From positions 592,094 to 656,093 of the forward strand of contig JAFDZT010000004.1 of the NCBI GenBank assembly GCA_018266735.1: 64,000 nucleotides of DNA. Reading direction: 5' to 3'. The notes below the pieces were generated by a model. That model had not been told where the DNA came from. It saw only the letters and a program-made list of their open reading frames with translations, and searched no databases. The translations under genes and the position numbers were made by a program. Origin of the DNA: Bacteroidota bacterium. GTDB taxonomy: Bacteria; Bacteroidota; Ignavibacteria; Kapaibacteriales; Kapaibacteriaceae. Below are positions 17,885 through 27,092 of the stretch, one piece after another. Each line of letters begins with the position of its first letter. Position 1 is the first letter of the stretch.

Positions 17885-18874
17885 ATGAATGCAGTTGTCC
17901 TTACATCGAGTGGCCTCGAAACGCAGACGGTTCCCACACCCACACCGGCTGCCGGCGAGGTGCGCATTGCCCTTTCGGCGGCGGCCTTGAATCACCGTGA
18001 TCAGTACATCCGCGACGGGAAGTATGCCAAGATCCAGTTGCCATGCGTGTTGGGGTCCGACGGCTGCGGCGTGGTCGACATGGCACCCGATGAAGCTTCG
18101 CACCTGTTGGGTCAGCGCGTGGTGATCGATCCCTCCTTCGACTGGGGCACGAACCCAGCGGCGCAAGGTCCGCACTTCAGCATCCTGGGCATGCCCCGTC
18201 AGGGCACGTTCGCCGAGTACGTTTGCGTTCCCTGGCAGAACGTGCACCTTGCCCCTTCCCACCTGACCGATGCCGAAGCGGCCGCCTTGCCGCTTGCCGG
18301 ACTCACGGCCTATCGGGCCATCATGGTGCAGGGAGCAGTGAAGCGCGGCGATGTGGTGTTGGTGACCGGCATTGGAGGCGGCGTGGCGACGATGGTCTTG
18401 CAGTTCGCCTTGGCAGCGGGTGCCACGGTATGGGTGACGAGCGGATCGGATGCTAAGCTCGAGCGGGCGCGTGAACTGGGAGCGAGGGGTGGGGCCAACT
18501 ATCATGTGGATACGTGGACAGCGGACCTTGCCAATGCAGTGTCGGGATTCGACTGCATTGTTGACAGTGTTGGTGGCGACCTCGTGAACGACCTCACCGG
18601 TCTTGCGCGTGCCGGCGGACGGATCGTCTTCTATGGCACGTCGCGCGGCTCCGTCCCTTCGTTGAACCTGCATCGCATCTACTGGAAGCAATTGCATCTT
18701 GTGGGCTCCACCATGGGCACACCCGACGATTTTCGCGCCATGCTCGACGTGGTGCGCCAACATCAACTCCGACCTGTTGTCGACAGTGTGTACACGCTTG
18801 CTCAAGCAGAGCAGGCCTTCGACCGAATGAAGCAGAGCGAACAGCTCGGAAAGATCGTCATCTCATGCAACTAA
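17885..18874 (+). CDS. MDR-family zinc-binding alcohol dehydrogenase/quinone oxidoreductase
   Basis: 329 residues from the ATG at 17885. N-terminal GroES-like domain (NHRDQYIRDGKY, LGSDGCGVV), then a Rossmann domain with a glycine-rich loop (VLVTGIGGGVATMVLQFAL) and a following TSGSDAKLERARELGA. The structural-zinc four-Cys lobe of classical ADHs is not evident, so a YhdH/QOR-like NAD(P)H-dependent reductase is likely. The substrate is unknown. A GTG at 17846 gives an unlikely extension. A weak TAAATTAC box lies 3 nt before the ATG. The end overlaps the methyltransferase start by 10 bp. Confidence 0.85.
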   Translation: MNAVVLTSSGLETQTVPTPTPAAGEVRIALSAAALNHRDQYIRDGKYAKIQLPCVLGSDGCGVVDMAPDEASHLLGQRVVIDPSFDWGTNPAAQGPHFSILGMPRQGTFAEYVCVPWQNVHLAPSHLTDAEAAALPLAGLTAYRAIMVQGAVKRGDVVLVTGIGGGVATMVLQFALAAGATVWVTSGSDAKLERARELGARGGANYHVDTWTADLANAVSGFDCIVDSVGGDLVNDLTGLARAGGRIVFYGTSRGSVPSLNLHRIYWKQLHLVGSTMGTPDDFRAMLDVVRQHQLRPVVDSVYTLAQAEQAFDRMKQSEQLGKIVISCN

Positions 18875-20223
18875 CGTCCCTGTTGGGTCACGCCGCAGAA
18901 GTCCTCCGCATCATTCGTAAAAGCGCACAACCGGCCGACGGCATCCTCACCGACTACGTCCGCTCGAAGAAGTACATCGGCAGCACCGAACGCCGATTCA
19001 TCAGTGAACTTGTCTTCCATGCTCAGCGCACGCTATCGCTGGCAACACTCGTTCAAGAGCGCTGCGCCTTGCCCGATGTGGTGCATGGCGCGCTTGCCCT
19101 TTCGTTATCGAACGTCATTGCAGTCCCACTTGATGCAGTGATGCGGAAGGCGGCAGGGATCAAGGAGGGAAGCGGCCTCGAAGCAGATATGGAAGCGGCG
19201 GTCGCTTGGTGTGCAGAGCACCTTGCAACGGCTGAGGCCGCGCGTGCCGTCTGCGACGACGCAACATGGGCCTGTGCGCAAGCGTGGATCATGCAGCGTT
19301 GTGCACTGCGATGGTCGCAAGAAGATGTGGTGCATGTGATGCGATCCTTCCTCGTTCCCGCTCCGCTCTGTTTGCGCGTGAATCTACGACTCATCACGCG
19401 CGACGAGGTCTGTCGAGAGCTCACGGCCATGAATGTCGCACACACAATAGGCGTGCACTCGCCTGCGGCCATTCTCATTCACGAGCGTGTGAATCTCGTC
19501 CAGCATGCCTTGTATCAGAACGGACTCGTCGAGATCCAGGACGAAGGAAGTCAGCTCATCGGCTTTGCCTGTGCGCCGCGAGATGAAGACGTTGTGCTCG
19601 ATGCCTGTGCGGGTGCGGGTGGGAAGACGTTGCATTTGGCCGACATGCGGTCGGACCGTGGACGTATCGTTGCGGCCGACATCGAAGGCATGCGACTCAA
19701 GGAAGTGGGTACGAGAGCACGTCGTGCCGGTCTGCGCAACATCGTAGCGCACTTGTGGCCCAAGAAACAGGACGCATCCACTTCCGTAGCCGAAGGTGGC
19801 CGGCGCTACACGGATTTTCCTCGCGACGGATTCGACGTTGTGTTGGTCGATGCACCGTGTAGCGGCAGTGGTACCATCCGACGTCTGCCCATGGTAAAGT
19901 GGCGTCTCACCGAAGAGCTTGCCGAGCGACATGCTCGCAAGCAGATCCGCGTGCTCGAAGATTATGCGCGGTATGTGAAGCCGGGCGGGGTGTTGGTCTA
20001 TGCCACGTGTTCCATCCTTCCGGACGAGAACGAGCAGGTCGTCACCCACTTCCTCTCCAAGCACGGCGAATTCACACCCGATCCGCTGGCCCCTGCCATG
20101 GCGCGTATGGGCGTGCACGTTGCCGGGCTCGGCGCAGACGCCTACATGTTCCAGGCCGATCCCTACCATCACGGCACGGACGGTCTCTTCATGGCCCGCA
20201 TGCGACGTCGTGAAAATCCCTAA
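18865..20223 (+). CDS. RsmB/NOP2-type RNA (cytosine-C5) methyltransferase
   Basis: 452 residues. N-terminal NusB-like helical region (~1-150), then the Rossmann methyltransferase: SAM motif VLDACAGAGGKTLHLAD, motif IV with the release cysteine DAPCSGSGTIRR, and the catalytic-cysteine motif YATCSILPDENE. It forms m5C in rRNA (or tRNA) using S-adenosylmethionine. The target base cannot be decided from sequence alone; RsmB (16S C967) is the best-known homologue. Overlaps the upstream dehydrogenase by 10 bp and ends 14 bp before tRNA-Arg. Confidence 0.9.
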   Translation: MQLTSLLGHAAEVLRIIRKSAQPADGILTDYVRSKKYIGSTERRFISELVFHAQRTLSLATLVQERCALPDVVHGALALSLSNVIAVPLDAVMRKAAGIKEGSGLEADMEAAVAWCAEHLATAEAARAVCDDATWACAQAWIMQRCALRWSQEDVVHVMRSFLVPAPLCLRVNLRLITRDEVCRELTAMNVAHTIGVHSPAAILIHERVNLVQHALYQNGLVEIQDEGSQLIGFACAPRDEDVVLDACAGAGGKTLHLADMRSDRGRIVAADIEGMRLKEVGTRARRAGLRNIVAHLWPKKQDASTSVAEGGRRYTDFPRDGFDVVLVDAPCSGSGTIRRLPMVKWRLTEELAERHARKQIRVLEDYARYVKPGGVLVYATCSILPDENEQVVTHFLSKHGEFTPDPLAPAMARMGVHVAGLGADAYMFQADPYHHGTDGLFMARMRRRENP

Positions 20224-20237
20224 CTTTGTGATCCGCT

Positions 20238-20311
20238 GGTCCCGTAGTTCAGCTGGATAGAACGTCAGCCTCCGAAGCTGAAGGTCAGCAGTTCGAATCT
20301 GCTCGGGACTA
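20238..20311 (+). tRNA. trnR: tRNA-Arg (anticodon CCG)
   Basis: Full cloverleaf, 74 nt. Acceptor 20238-20244 pairs with 20304-20310 (first pair G-U); D stem GTTC/GAAC; anticodon stem 65-69/77-81 with loop CTCCGAA and anticodon CCG at 20272-20274; T stem AGCAG/CTGCT with loop TTCGAAT; discriminator A at 20311. CCA is not encoded (CA follows). Confidence 0.95.
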
Positions 20312-20320
20312 CAAAGAGAA

Positions 20321-20466
20321 CTTCGTGCGACACTTCGTGCGACACTTCGTGCGACACCTCGTGGGACACTTCGTGGGACACTTCGTGGGACACTAGCGTG
20401 GGACACTTCGTGGGACACTTCGTGGGACACTTCGTGGGACACTAGCGTGGGACACATCGTGGGACA
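20321..20466. repeat. 12-bp minisatellite, 12 tandem units
   Basis: Twelve head-to-tail units of CTTCGTGSGACA: three with GCGACA, then units with GGGACA; two units are 13 bp (CTAGCGTGGGACA at 20393-20405 and 20442-20454). It starts 9 bp after tRNA-Arg and ends 65 bp before the T9SS gene at 20531. Unspaced repeats, so not CRISPR. Length variation by slippage is expected. Confidence 0.95.
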
Positions 20467-20530
20467 CTTTAGCAGACTACAACTGCCAGCGTGACTAACA
20501 CAAAACACAGCTTTGCACTTCCTCAGTGAA

Positions 20531-22024
20531 TCAATGGATCACGGCCAAACGCACCGCTGAAAGCGTGTGATCTTTACGAGTGATAGTAACGGTGTACAGC
20601 CCTGTTACAAGACCGTTAACGTCGAGTACCCCGTTGTTCCCAGCCCAAACAGCTGTGCTCATTTCCATATGCACATTGCCCGCAGGGTCAATGATTCGGA
20701 TGTACTCGATGTCTGATTCCCCGTCCATTTCTACGGTCACCTCAGAGCTTGCAGGATTTGGGTAGACACTGACCTCCTTGGAAGTGCCAACCGCAGCGAC
20801 ACTCGTCTCTTTCAGAGGTGTTACACGAATGAGCACGAAACCATTGAGCTTGTCGGCAGGATCTCTGTACCCATTCACACAAATGTATACCGCACCGTCC
20901 ACGGGATCGATGCTCATGGATTGAAGGTTGAGCTGTTGTTCGGGCTTGATGATCCACTTCCAGGTTCTGCTGGTATCTGTTGTTGCGATAACACCACCCG
21001 CTTTGACGTGCGTAGTTCCTACCAAACTGTCTACTCCCATGCCAACAACAAATGTGCCCGGATGCTCTGGATGATAGGTGAAACCAGCTGATTCATCTGA
21101 ACCAGCCATGTAGACCCCGGCATAGATGTCAACGGTGGCATTGTCATTGTTAGGAAACAAGGAGGAATAAATGTTCTTCGTCCACTCGATAGTGTCTCTA
21201 ACATTTGTTTCGTGATGGAAGATCACAATGTTCCCTCTCGACAATTCGCGTTGCCAGGGCAATTGCAACCGGTTTGGGAAGGTGACTGACGTTTGCGAAC
21301 CGAACATTCCATTCATGTAGCCAAGATCATCTGTGACGCGCGCAAATGTTTGGCCATTGTCTGCGGTACGGTGCCACTCATATGTGTTCGGGCCGCCGAA
21401 TACGTCTCGGCCGTTCACTCCCACAAACCATGCTTTCGGGTCGGAATAGTCGAACCGTACATAGATACGACGTGCAGAGCCATTATACGTAGACATAGGT
21501 ATCGGCAACAGATCCCAGTGTGTGCCACGGTCGGCGGACATGAAGAGGTACTCATATGGTCCGCCGATCGTGCTCCGATCTATCTTCAAGATCCAAACAC
21601 TTGGATCGACTGGATTTATGTACATGGCAACTGCGAAGTATGGGATCGAGGCATCCGGCACTCCTACGGTGTCGTCGTAAACAAGCTCTGAACCATTCAC
21701 GACCCACACCCTATTTGCAGAGGACGTATCATCCAAACGATACAGGCAAGATGAATACACACCCTTACCCGGAACAGCAGGAATCGGCCTGGAAACGGTA
21801 TCCATGATGACAGTAAAGCTCGTTCCTCGATTGTTGCTGTGGAGCAATTCTATTCCGGAACTTGCGCTTCCTGAGATCAACAACAACTCACCACCATATA
21901 CCTTTACAGCGTTAACTCCCTCGCCTTTCTTCGCAACGATCAACGTATCGATCATCCCATACCAACCTTGAGCAGTCAGAAGGGTTGGCAGTGCGAACAG
22001 CAGCAACAATGCAATTCTATTCAA
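20531..22024 (-). CDS. Secreted protein with T9SS sorting domain (sialidase/BNR-like propeller)
   Basis: 497 residues from a TTG at 22024, preceded by AAGGA with 6 nt spacing; no ATG gives the signal peptide (MNRIALLLLFALPTLLTAQ). The body has BNR/VPS10-like blade motifs (SADRGTHWDLLPIP, TADNGQTFARVTDD, TTDTSRTWKWI), which in proteins of this phylum are extracellular propellers. C-terminal ~80 residues are a type A sorting domain (VSVYPNPASSEVTVEM ... GLYTVTITRKD). It is the paralogue of the next gene upstream (shared FDYSDPKAW/FDYSKPNRL blocks). Function unknown; cell-surface or released. Confidence 0.8.
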   Translation of the reverse strand: MNRIALLLLFALPTLLTAQGWYGMIDTLIVAKKGEGVNAVKVYGGELLLISGSASSGIELLHSNNRGTSFTVIMDTVSRPIPAVPGKGVYSSCLYRLDDTSSANRVWVVNGSELVYDDTVGVPDASIPYFAVAMYINPVDPSVWILKIDRSTIGGPYEYLFMSADRGTHWDLLPIPMSTYNGSARRIYVRFDYSDPKAWFVGVNGRDVFGGPNTYEWHRTADNGQTFARVTDDLGYMNGMFGSQTSVTFPNRLQLPWQRELSRGNIVIFHHETNVRDTIEWTKNIYSSLFPNNDNATVDIYAGVYMAGSDESAGFTYHPEHPGTFVVGMGVDSLVGTTHVKAGGVIATTDTSRTWKWIIKPEQQLNLQSMSIDPVDGAVYICVNGYRDPADKLNGFVLIRVTPLKETSVAAVGTSKEVSVYPNPASSEVTVEMDGESDIEYIRIIDPAGNVHMEMSTAVWAGNNGVLDVNGLVTGLYTVTITRKDHTLSAVRLAVIH

Positions 22025-22179
22025 TGGAGATCCTTACAAACGCGAGAACCAGGTGGGGATGCACATTTAGTCTTCATCAACTCTCGCTTTGCGCGGCACG
22101 AGCATGAGAAACATACGCAATCGCTGTTGCAATGCACTCTCACTGCTGCCTTGGACGCATCCATTCGAGGTCCGGATGA

Positions 22180-23799
22180 TCAGTGGATGACACAAAACCG
22201 TCGCACGATGCTACGGGTTTCCGTTTGCAGTATAAGGGAGTACACACCCGGAGCAAGGCTCTGCACGTCCAGCTGAAATGCGTCGCTCGATCCATCAGAG
22301 AGTACACCGCCTGTGATCAATGATCCGCGAGAGTCTACAACACTGTAAGCCGTGAACGCTTCTTTCCCGATGTTCAGCGTCCCGGAGGCTGGGTTGGGCC
22401 AGATCGCGACGTCACTCTCATTCTTGTCCTGTACCGATAGAACCCCTCCCGTGCGATGTACGAGTAGAAGAAACTCGATTAGAGTCTTCTCGATTTCGTT
22501 TACTCTACCTAGACGTTGCTTTGCAGATACATACATTTGACCGGATTGTTGAATCCGCATACTTGGCTGAAGGATGCTGGATATTGCATCTGAATCTGCT
22601 TGTCGTACGCTATCGCTTACATTCCAAGACAATCCTCTATCAGTCGAGATGAGGAACCACTCTGTATGCGTTTGCATAGCAACATTCACGGTACCAATGT
22701 CCAATGCAACGACGTCGTGATTTGACGGATCGAAGGTGACACCTGAATTGTAATGCAGAATCGTACTGCCGACTCTGTCGAAGGAGTTGATGGAATCTCC
22801 TGGTGCTACGACGCCAAGCATGTGTTTAATACGAGTGTACCAATCAAGCGTATCAGTTCTTCCCGCTATCGGGTTCACAAGAAGCGCCCTGAACTCCCCA
22901 TTGGATACGTTTGAGGTAACCTCATAGCCTTGATCCTCTCCCCATACTCCCATGAACACGGGAATCTGTGTTGGGACTTGGATCCAGCTCTCACCTTCAT
23001 TGTCAGAATAGAAATACTCGTCGGGGAAATCGTATCGCCTCCCGCGGCTTCCATCGATCGTGGCCCATAGTCGATTCGGCTTCGAATAATCGAAATCGAG
23101 GCGTGTCGATCTTCCATGATTCTCGCTGTGAAAGGGAAGCTTGATCTCATACCACAAGCCATTGTCTCGACTGCGTTTGAACATGAAGTCGAACGAACCG
23201 TCGAATGTTTTGCCTCGCAAATATAGCTCTTGCGAATTGTGGGGGTTCACAAGTACGCGCTCCGGAATTAGCACGTCAGGAAAGCCGGATTCGAGCAGCG
23301 ATTGATGTGAGAACGTTTTGCCATCTCTGGAGACAAAGAGTCGCTTTGTCTTCGTGCTATATTCAAGCATGATCACGCAGATCCCCTGAAATGGAAGCTG
23401 TCTTTGATAAACGCTGCTGTCTGGTGCCGGGATCGAATCCCACGTATTGCCTGCATCTGTAGAGAAGAGTATCCAGGACTTTGCAAGAGCATCGTTAAAA
23501 TTCCCAACCCATCCGACAATTGTGTCGCCGCTGATCTGAAAGTCTAAGAACCTGAAATCATTCGGTTCGGACGAGCGGAACACTGTGTCGACGTCGTTTC
23601 TGCTCTGTGCGTGTCCGGAGATGGTACCGACCATGAACACGACACAAAGAACGGCGACACTGCATGGCAAACGGCGAATGGATACTGCACTAGCGGAGAC
23701 ATGACCTTCGATGAGCCGACCGAAAGCTCGACGAATCAACCAATCGAAGAGACTCCGTACCATCCGACGGTATTGGCGGATGTCCTGCGACAGCGTCAT
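22180..23799 (-). CDS. Secreted protein with T9SS sorting domain, paralogue of the 20531 gene
   Basis: 539 residues from the ATG at 23799, which overlaps the upstream stop as ATGA; the long frame to 24036 lies inside the upstream gene and is rejected. The hydrophobic export segment (LPCSVAVLCVVFMVGTI) starts about 45 residues in, so either the signal peptide has a long n-region or translation begins later. BNR-like blades (STDAGNTWDSIPAPD, YSDNEGESWIQVPT, STDRGLSWNVSD) and a sorting domain (VAIWPNPASGTLNIGK ... PGVYSLIL). Translational coupling to the 23796 gene suggests these surface proteins are made together. Confidence 0.75.
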   Translation of the reverse strand: MTLSQDIRQYRRMVRSLFDWLIRRAFGRLIEGHVSASAVSIRRLPCSVAVLCVVFMVGTISGHAQSRNDVDTVFRSSEPNDFRFLDFQISGDTIVGWVGNFNDALAKSWILFSTDAGNTWDSIPAPDSSVYQRQLPFQGICVIMLEYSTKTKRLFVSRDGKTFSHQSLLESGFPDVLIPERVLVNPHNSQELYLRGKTFDGSFDFMFKRSRDNGLWYEIKLPFHSENHGRSTRLDFDYSKPNRLWATIDGSRGRRYDFPDEYFYSDNEGESWIQVPTQIPVFMGVWGEDQGYEVTSNVSNGEFRALLVNPIAGRTDTLDWYTRIKHMLGVVAPGDSINSFDRVGSTILHYNSGVTFDPSNHDVVALDIGTVNVAMQTHTEWFLISTDRGLSWNVSDSVRQADSDAISSILQPSMRIQQSGQMYVSAKQRLGRVNEIEKTLIEFLLLVHRTGGVLSVQDKNESDVAIWPNPASGTLNIGKEAFTAYSVVDSRGSLITGGVLSDGSSDAFQLDVQSLAPGVYSLILQTETRSIVRRFCVIH

Positions 23800-25133
23800 T
23801 TGGCACCGCCACCGGCGAGTACGCCTGCCAACACCACGCGCCGTTCCTTCCCTATCTCGATCTCGCAGAAATACACACCATTCGCGAAGGACGTACAGTC
23901 GATGTGCAGCAACTGATTTCCTACCTGAAGACCGTCCACGAGTACGTCCACAAGGTTCCCTTGTGTATCGTACAACGACACCTTCACGTGTTGCTCGGTT
24001 GGCACTTCGTACTGAATTGTCGAGACGGATTGGCACGGGTTCGGGATCAGTCCGGGTTCGGCAGCCCTGTCCACAGTTGATCCCACATCGGTGGCCCAGT
24101 CGAAGCGTAGCCGCTGAACGAATCTGCTGCCGTACCGAACAAATGAGTTCTCGATGATCCTTGATGACAGCAAACCGTCTACGGAATCAATCTCACGGTC
24201 TATTCCTGATTGCATTTCGAACAGTGCCATGTTCTGCCTTTCACCGTTCTTGGTACTTCGAGCGGTCACGATGGCAAAGTTCGCGTCTGGAGACGCAAGC
24301 ATGCAATTTGAGCTGAGGCCGGTTGAAGCAGTCGTGCTGACCACATTCAACGATGGGAAGTCAAGCAGCGTGTAGTCACCAGCACCGTTCCTCGGCAATG
24401 AGTGGAATAGTATCCGCTTACCATCTACACTCATTTCACTAGCGATCTCATTTCCTGGCAACGACCGATTCCATATCTCTACATTCTTTTCGATGTCCCA
24501 GCACGCAAGCATCATGTGATTGTTTCCTTCGAGTGCCTGGCCAATGAGCAACCTCGTCGAATCTCGCGTCCAGCACGAGGCGATGCTCGTTGGAATGATC
24601 TTCGGATGGCTCCACACTGTATCCCCTGTTAGCACATTGAAGACGGTATAGTAGCCATTTCTCGTCACTGCCATGTACTTGTCGTTGTCACTGATGACGG
24701 CGTTTCCTTGTATGAAACTCGGGAACAGTTGCTCCCGCACCAGTTGTCCGGATGGGTAGCGTCGGAGTTGGAGCAAGCTGTAGTAGTCTCCGTTCGTATC
24801 AACCACATCACCGCAGATAATGAAGTACGGTGTCGTCTTCAACATCGCTATCTGCCGGTTCTCAACGAAGCCGCCAAGTCCAAAGAACACAAAGTCCTCA
24901 CTCCAGTCCACGGCTCCATTATCTCCTCGCAGCCTTCTCAACTTGCCTTCATCAAACACAAAGACATAAGCTCCATCGGGGCCAAGCTCGGCTGTGCGGG
25001 CGCCATACGATGGCAACTCTGTCCTCCACATCGAAGGGAGGCTCGGCTTCTTTTCCTCAATGACCTGGGAGGCCAGATCAAGGGTAGTGAGTATCAACAA
25101 AAGGGCGGTCAAAGCGGCGGTGACCAGAAGCAT
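23796..25133 (-). CDS. Secreted WD40/PQQ-like propeller with T9SS domain
   Basis: 445 residues from the ATG at 25133 (GTG at 25139 possible). Signal peptide MLLVTAALTALLLILTTL. Repeated blade-like segments (ISDNDKYMAVTRNGYYTVFN, CWTRDSTRLLIGQ, MSVDGKRILFHS) resemble WD40/YVTN propellers; the C-terminus is a sorting domain (LIPNPCQSVSTIQYEV ... GVYFCEIEIGK). Closely related to the 25448-26881 gene (compare RYPSGQLVREQLF with MYPTGEVVRDLFL). Product likely displayed or released by T9SS; role unknown. Confidence 0.78.
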   Translation of the reverse strand: MLLVTAALTALLLILTTLDLASQVIEEKKPSLPSMWRTELPSYGARTAELGPDGAYVFVFDEGKLRRLRGDNGAVDWSEDFVFFGLGGFVENRQIAMLKTTPYFIICGDVVDTNGDYYSLLQLRRYPSGQLVREQLFPSFIQGNAVISDNDKYMAVTRNGYYTVFNVLTGDTVWSHPKIIPTSIASCWTRDSTRLLIGQALEGNNHMMLACWDIEKNVEIWNRSLPGNEIASEMSVDGKRILFHSLPRNGAGDYTLLDFPSLNVVSTTASTGLSSNCMLASPDANFAIVTARSTKNGERQNMALFEMQSGIDREIDSVDGLLSSRIIENSFVRYGSRFVQRLRFDWATDVGSTVDRAAEPGLIPNPCQSVSTIQYEVPTEQHVKVSLYDTQGNLVDVLVDGLQVGNQLLHIDCTSFANGVYFCEIEIGKERRVVLAGVLAGGGAK

Positions 25134-25360
25134 GTTCACTTGAGTGACCTTACCTCAATTGGGTGATTCAGTACAGGCACGCTTTCGCTCCGGGACCCGC
25201 CAATGATCCGAGGGTGTACAGCGCTCTTGAAAATACAACGAGTCGCACTTCAGTCTTCACCTCGCTGGAGAATACGCGTAACGTGACCACTTCGTACCGT
25301 GGTGAACACGCGATCTGACCCTAGAATATCTCCCGATGCATCCTCTATTTGAGCTTCGTC

Positions 25361-25423
25361 GTTACCACACAAGTGCAAGTGTCACGGTGTGCTCATAGAT
25401 GTGCAGATCGAAGTGGTCCGACG
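25361..25423 (-). repeat. Duplicated upstream element, copy A
   Basis: About 63 bp that align at roughly 70 % with copy B (27003-27063), sharing GACCACTTC, GCACATCTA and TGCACTTGTGT in order. It lies in the 308-bp gap 25140-25447, upstream of the 25133 propeller gene. A 26-28-codon open frame crosses copy A but is broken in copy B, so coding is doubtful. The rest of the gap shows nothing recognisable. Confidence 0.55.
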
Positions 25424-25447
25424 TTTCAATTCGTCCTCTAGATGCCA

Positions 25448-26881
25448 TCATCGCGCCCTTTCCGCTTCGTTGTAATCCAGCGTCACGATTTGAATGGCGG
25501 TCTTGCGTTCACCGATCGAGATGCTTAGAACGTGTACTCCCTTCGGAAGCGTTTGGCAGTTGACTTGAAGCTCCTGCTCACCGGATTGCAACACATCAGA
25601 GAGGACCTTCTCCTCAAGGCGGCCATCAATTGAATAGATCGCAACTGTTACTCGTGCTGTGCCGGGAACATGATATCGCATTGTCCCTTGAGACGAGCAT
25701 GGATTGGGACCAAATGAAGGAGGTGCTATCTGACGAAATTCCTCGGGTGCGTTCATCGACCAATTGAATGCAACTTTCTTGAGAATAAAAGTGCTCAGCG
25801 CTTGGTCTAAACAATAATAGTACATGGTACCGGGCAGAGTCCCTGGGAAAGGCCATGCATTAGCCGTGTCAAGTAACAACTCTGTGGAATCCGTTATGTT
25901 ATATAGTATCACACCCCTCGGTGTGAGGTCTGGGTAGTTGATTCTGCTGATAACGTGCGAGGCATTGCCGTCTGGAAACCACCCCCCACGAGTGAAATAG
26001 TCCTGTTTATCAATTGTTGTCTCAAATTCAGGGAATGACTCGATTGTTATACCGGATTGACTGGAATAACACACATGCTTCCCATCTTCTGTCAATGAAC
26101 CTTGGAATCTTCCGTAGTGATCTCTATCAACAGTCCATACTGTAACCTGAGACGCAATATCGATGCAGGATATCGCACGCCGCTCATCCTTAATGTCTGT
26201 TGAATTGTAGGTGATCACGACCAGCCGAGTGGAGTCTCGCGTAAAACACAAGGGTATTGTCATCGGATGGGTTGGTGGGATCTCCAACACAACTGCACCG
26301 CTCGAAATATTCCATACTGTGATAAATCCACCGACAGTAGCGGAAGCGACGAATTGTTCATCATCACTCACAACAAATGAACCGACCCCCATTCCCCCTG
26401 TAGAGACGTTATCGGTAGAATCGCGATGCAAAAAGAGATCGCGCACCACTTCCCCGGTAGGATACATCCGTATGCTGATAACTCCTCTGTTGTAATAACT
26501 CAGGGCAGAGTCTTCTACACTGCCACCGAGAAGAAACCACGGGTGATTCTTTAGAGTGACCAGTTTGGGGCTGTCAAGAAAATGTCGGTTCGTATCCCCA
26601 TAGAAATACGGCAGTTGCTGCCACACTAGAGCCCCTGTAGAATCATTAAAACAGGACAATTTACTTCCAACAGTGAGCACGTACTTTCCATCTGTACCTT
26701 GGGCAAGTTGTTCAAATCCCGTTTGCAGTGCTGTGGTCCAAACAACTGGGAGGGTAGACTCTGTAACTGTTGGTTCAAGTATGTGCTCACGCAGTAATGA
26801 TCCGTTCGCAGCAGACGCGCTGTGACATACAAGCATCCCAACCGAATTGATCAACAACAAGAATCGAGCAACGTATTTCAT
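25448..26881 (-). CDS. Secreted WD40-like propeller with T9SS domain, tandem paralogue
   Basis: 477 residues. Signal peptide ends near SASAA. Propeller-like blades (VSDDEQFVASATVGGFITVW, CFTRDSTRLVVITYN, LTEDGKHVCYSS) precede a sorting domain (SFGPNPCSSQGTMRYHV ... GVHVLSISIGER). Paralogue of 23796-25133 with the same order of blocks. Noticeably AT-rich compared with flanking housekeeping genes, fitting an accessory island. The gene upstream (27093) and downstream copy are on the same strand with gaps of 211 and 308 bp, so it probably has its own promoter. Confidence 0.78.
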   Translation of the reverse strand: MKYVARFLLLINSVGMLVCHSASAANGSLLREHILEPTVTESTLPVVWTTALQTGFEQLAQGTDGKYVLTVGSKLSCFNDSTGALVWQQLPYFYGDTNRHFLDSPKLVTLKNHPWFLLGGSVEDSALSYYNRGVISIRMYPTGEVVRDLFLHRDSTDNVSTGGMGVGSFVVSDDEQFVASATVGGFITVWNISSGAVVLEIPPTHPMTIPLCFTRDSTRLVVITYNSTDIKDERRAISCIDIASQVTVWTVDRDHYGRFQGSLTEDGKHVCYSSQSGITIESFPEFETTIDKQDYFTRGGWFPDGNASHVISRINYPDLTPRGVILYNITDSTELLLDTANAWPFPGTLPGTMYYYCLDQALSTFILKKVAFNWSMNAPEEFRQIAPPSFGPNPCSSQGTMRYHVPGTARVTVAIYSIDGRLEEKVLSDVLQSGEQELQVNCQTLPKGVHVLSISIGERKTAIQIVTLDYNEAERAR

Positions 26882-27002
26882 TTTTCATAAACCAATGAAT
26901 AACTGGTTGGAGACTCTGCGCAGTGAGACCACGTTAATCCGCAGTGACTATTCCATCCGAAAACGGAATCTTCGACGAGGGAACCACAATACGAACATGG
27001 AG

Positions 27003-27063
27003 ATTACGACACAAGTGCAGATAACACGTGGTGGTCTTAGATGTGCGGAATGAAGTGGTCTGA
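27003..27063 (-). repeat. Duplicated upstream element, copy B
   Basis: Partner of copy A at 25361-25423. It lies about 120 bp upstream of the 26881 start. That both copies precede paralogous genes indicates duplication of gene plus 5' region. It could be a regulatory leader or the decayed end of an ancestral gene. Confidence 0.55.
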
Positions 27064-27092
27064 ACTCACGGAGATCCTGTGCGCTCACGTGA

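Noticed and set aside
20321..20466. CRISPR array
   Set aside because: The units are contiguous 12-mers without spacers, and no cas gene is present.
19384..20508. 374-codon minus-strand frame covering the tRNA and minisatellite
   Set aside because: It is antisense to the methyltransferase and tRNA; the PEQIRTADLQL-type peptide is the familiar artefact of translating a tRNA backwards, and the rest is repeat translation.
20238..20530. Integration site of a phage or integrative element at tRNA-Arg
   Set aside because: No integrase, excisionase or duplicated tRNA 3' end was seen in the window; only the composition change hints at an island.
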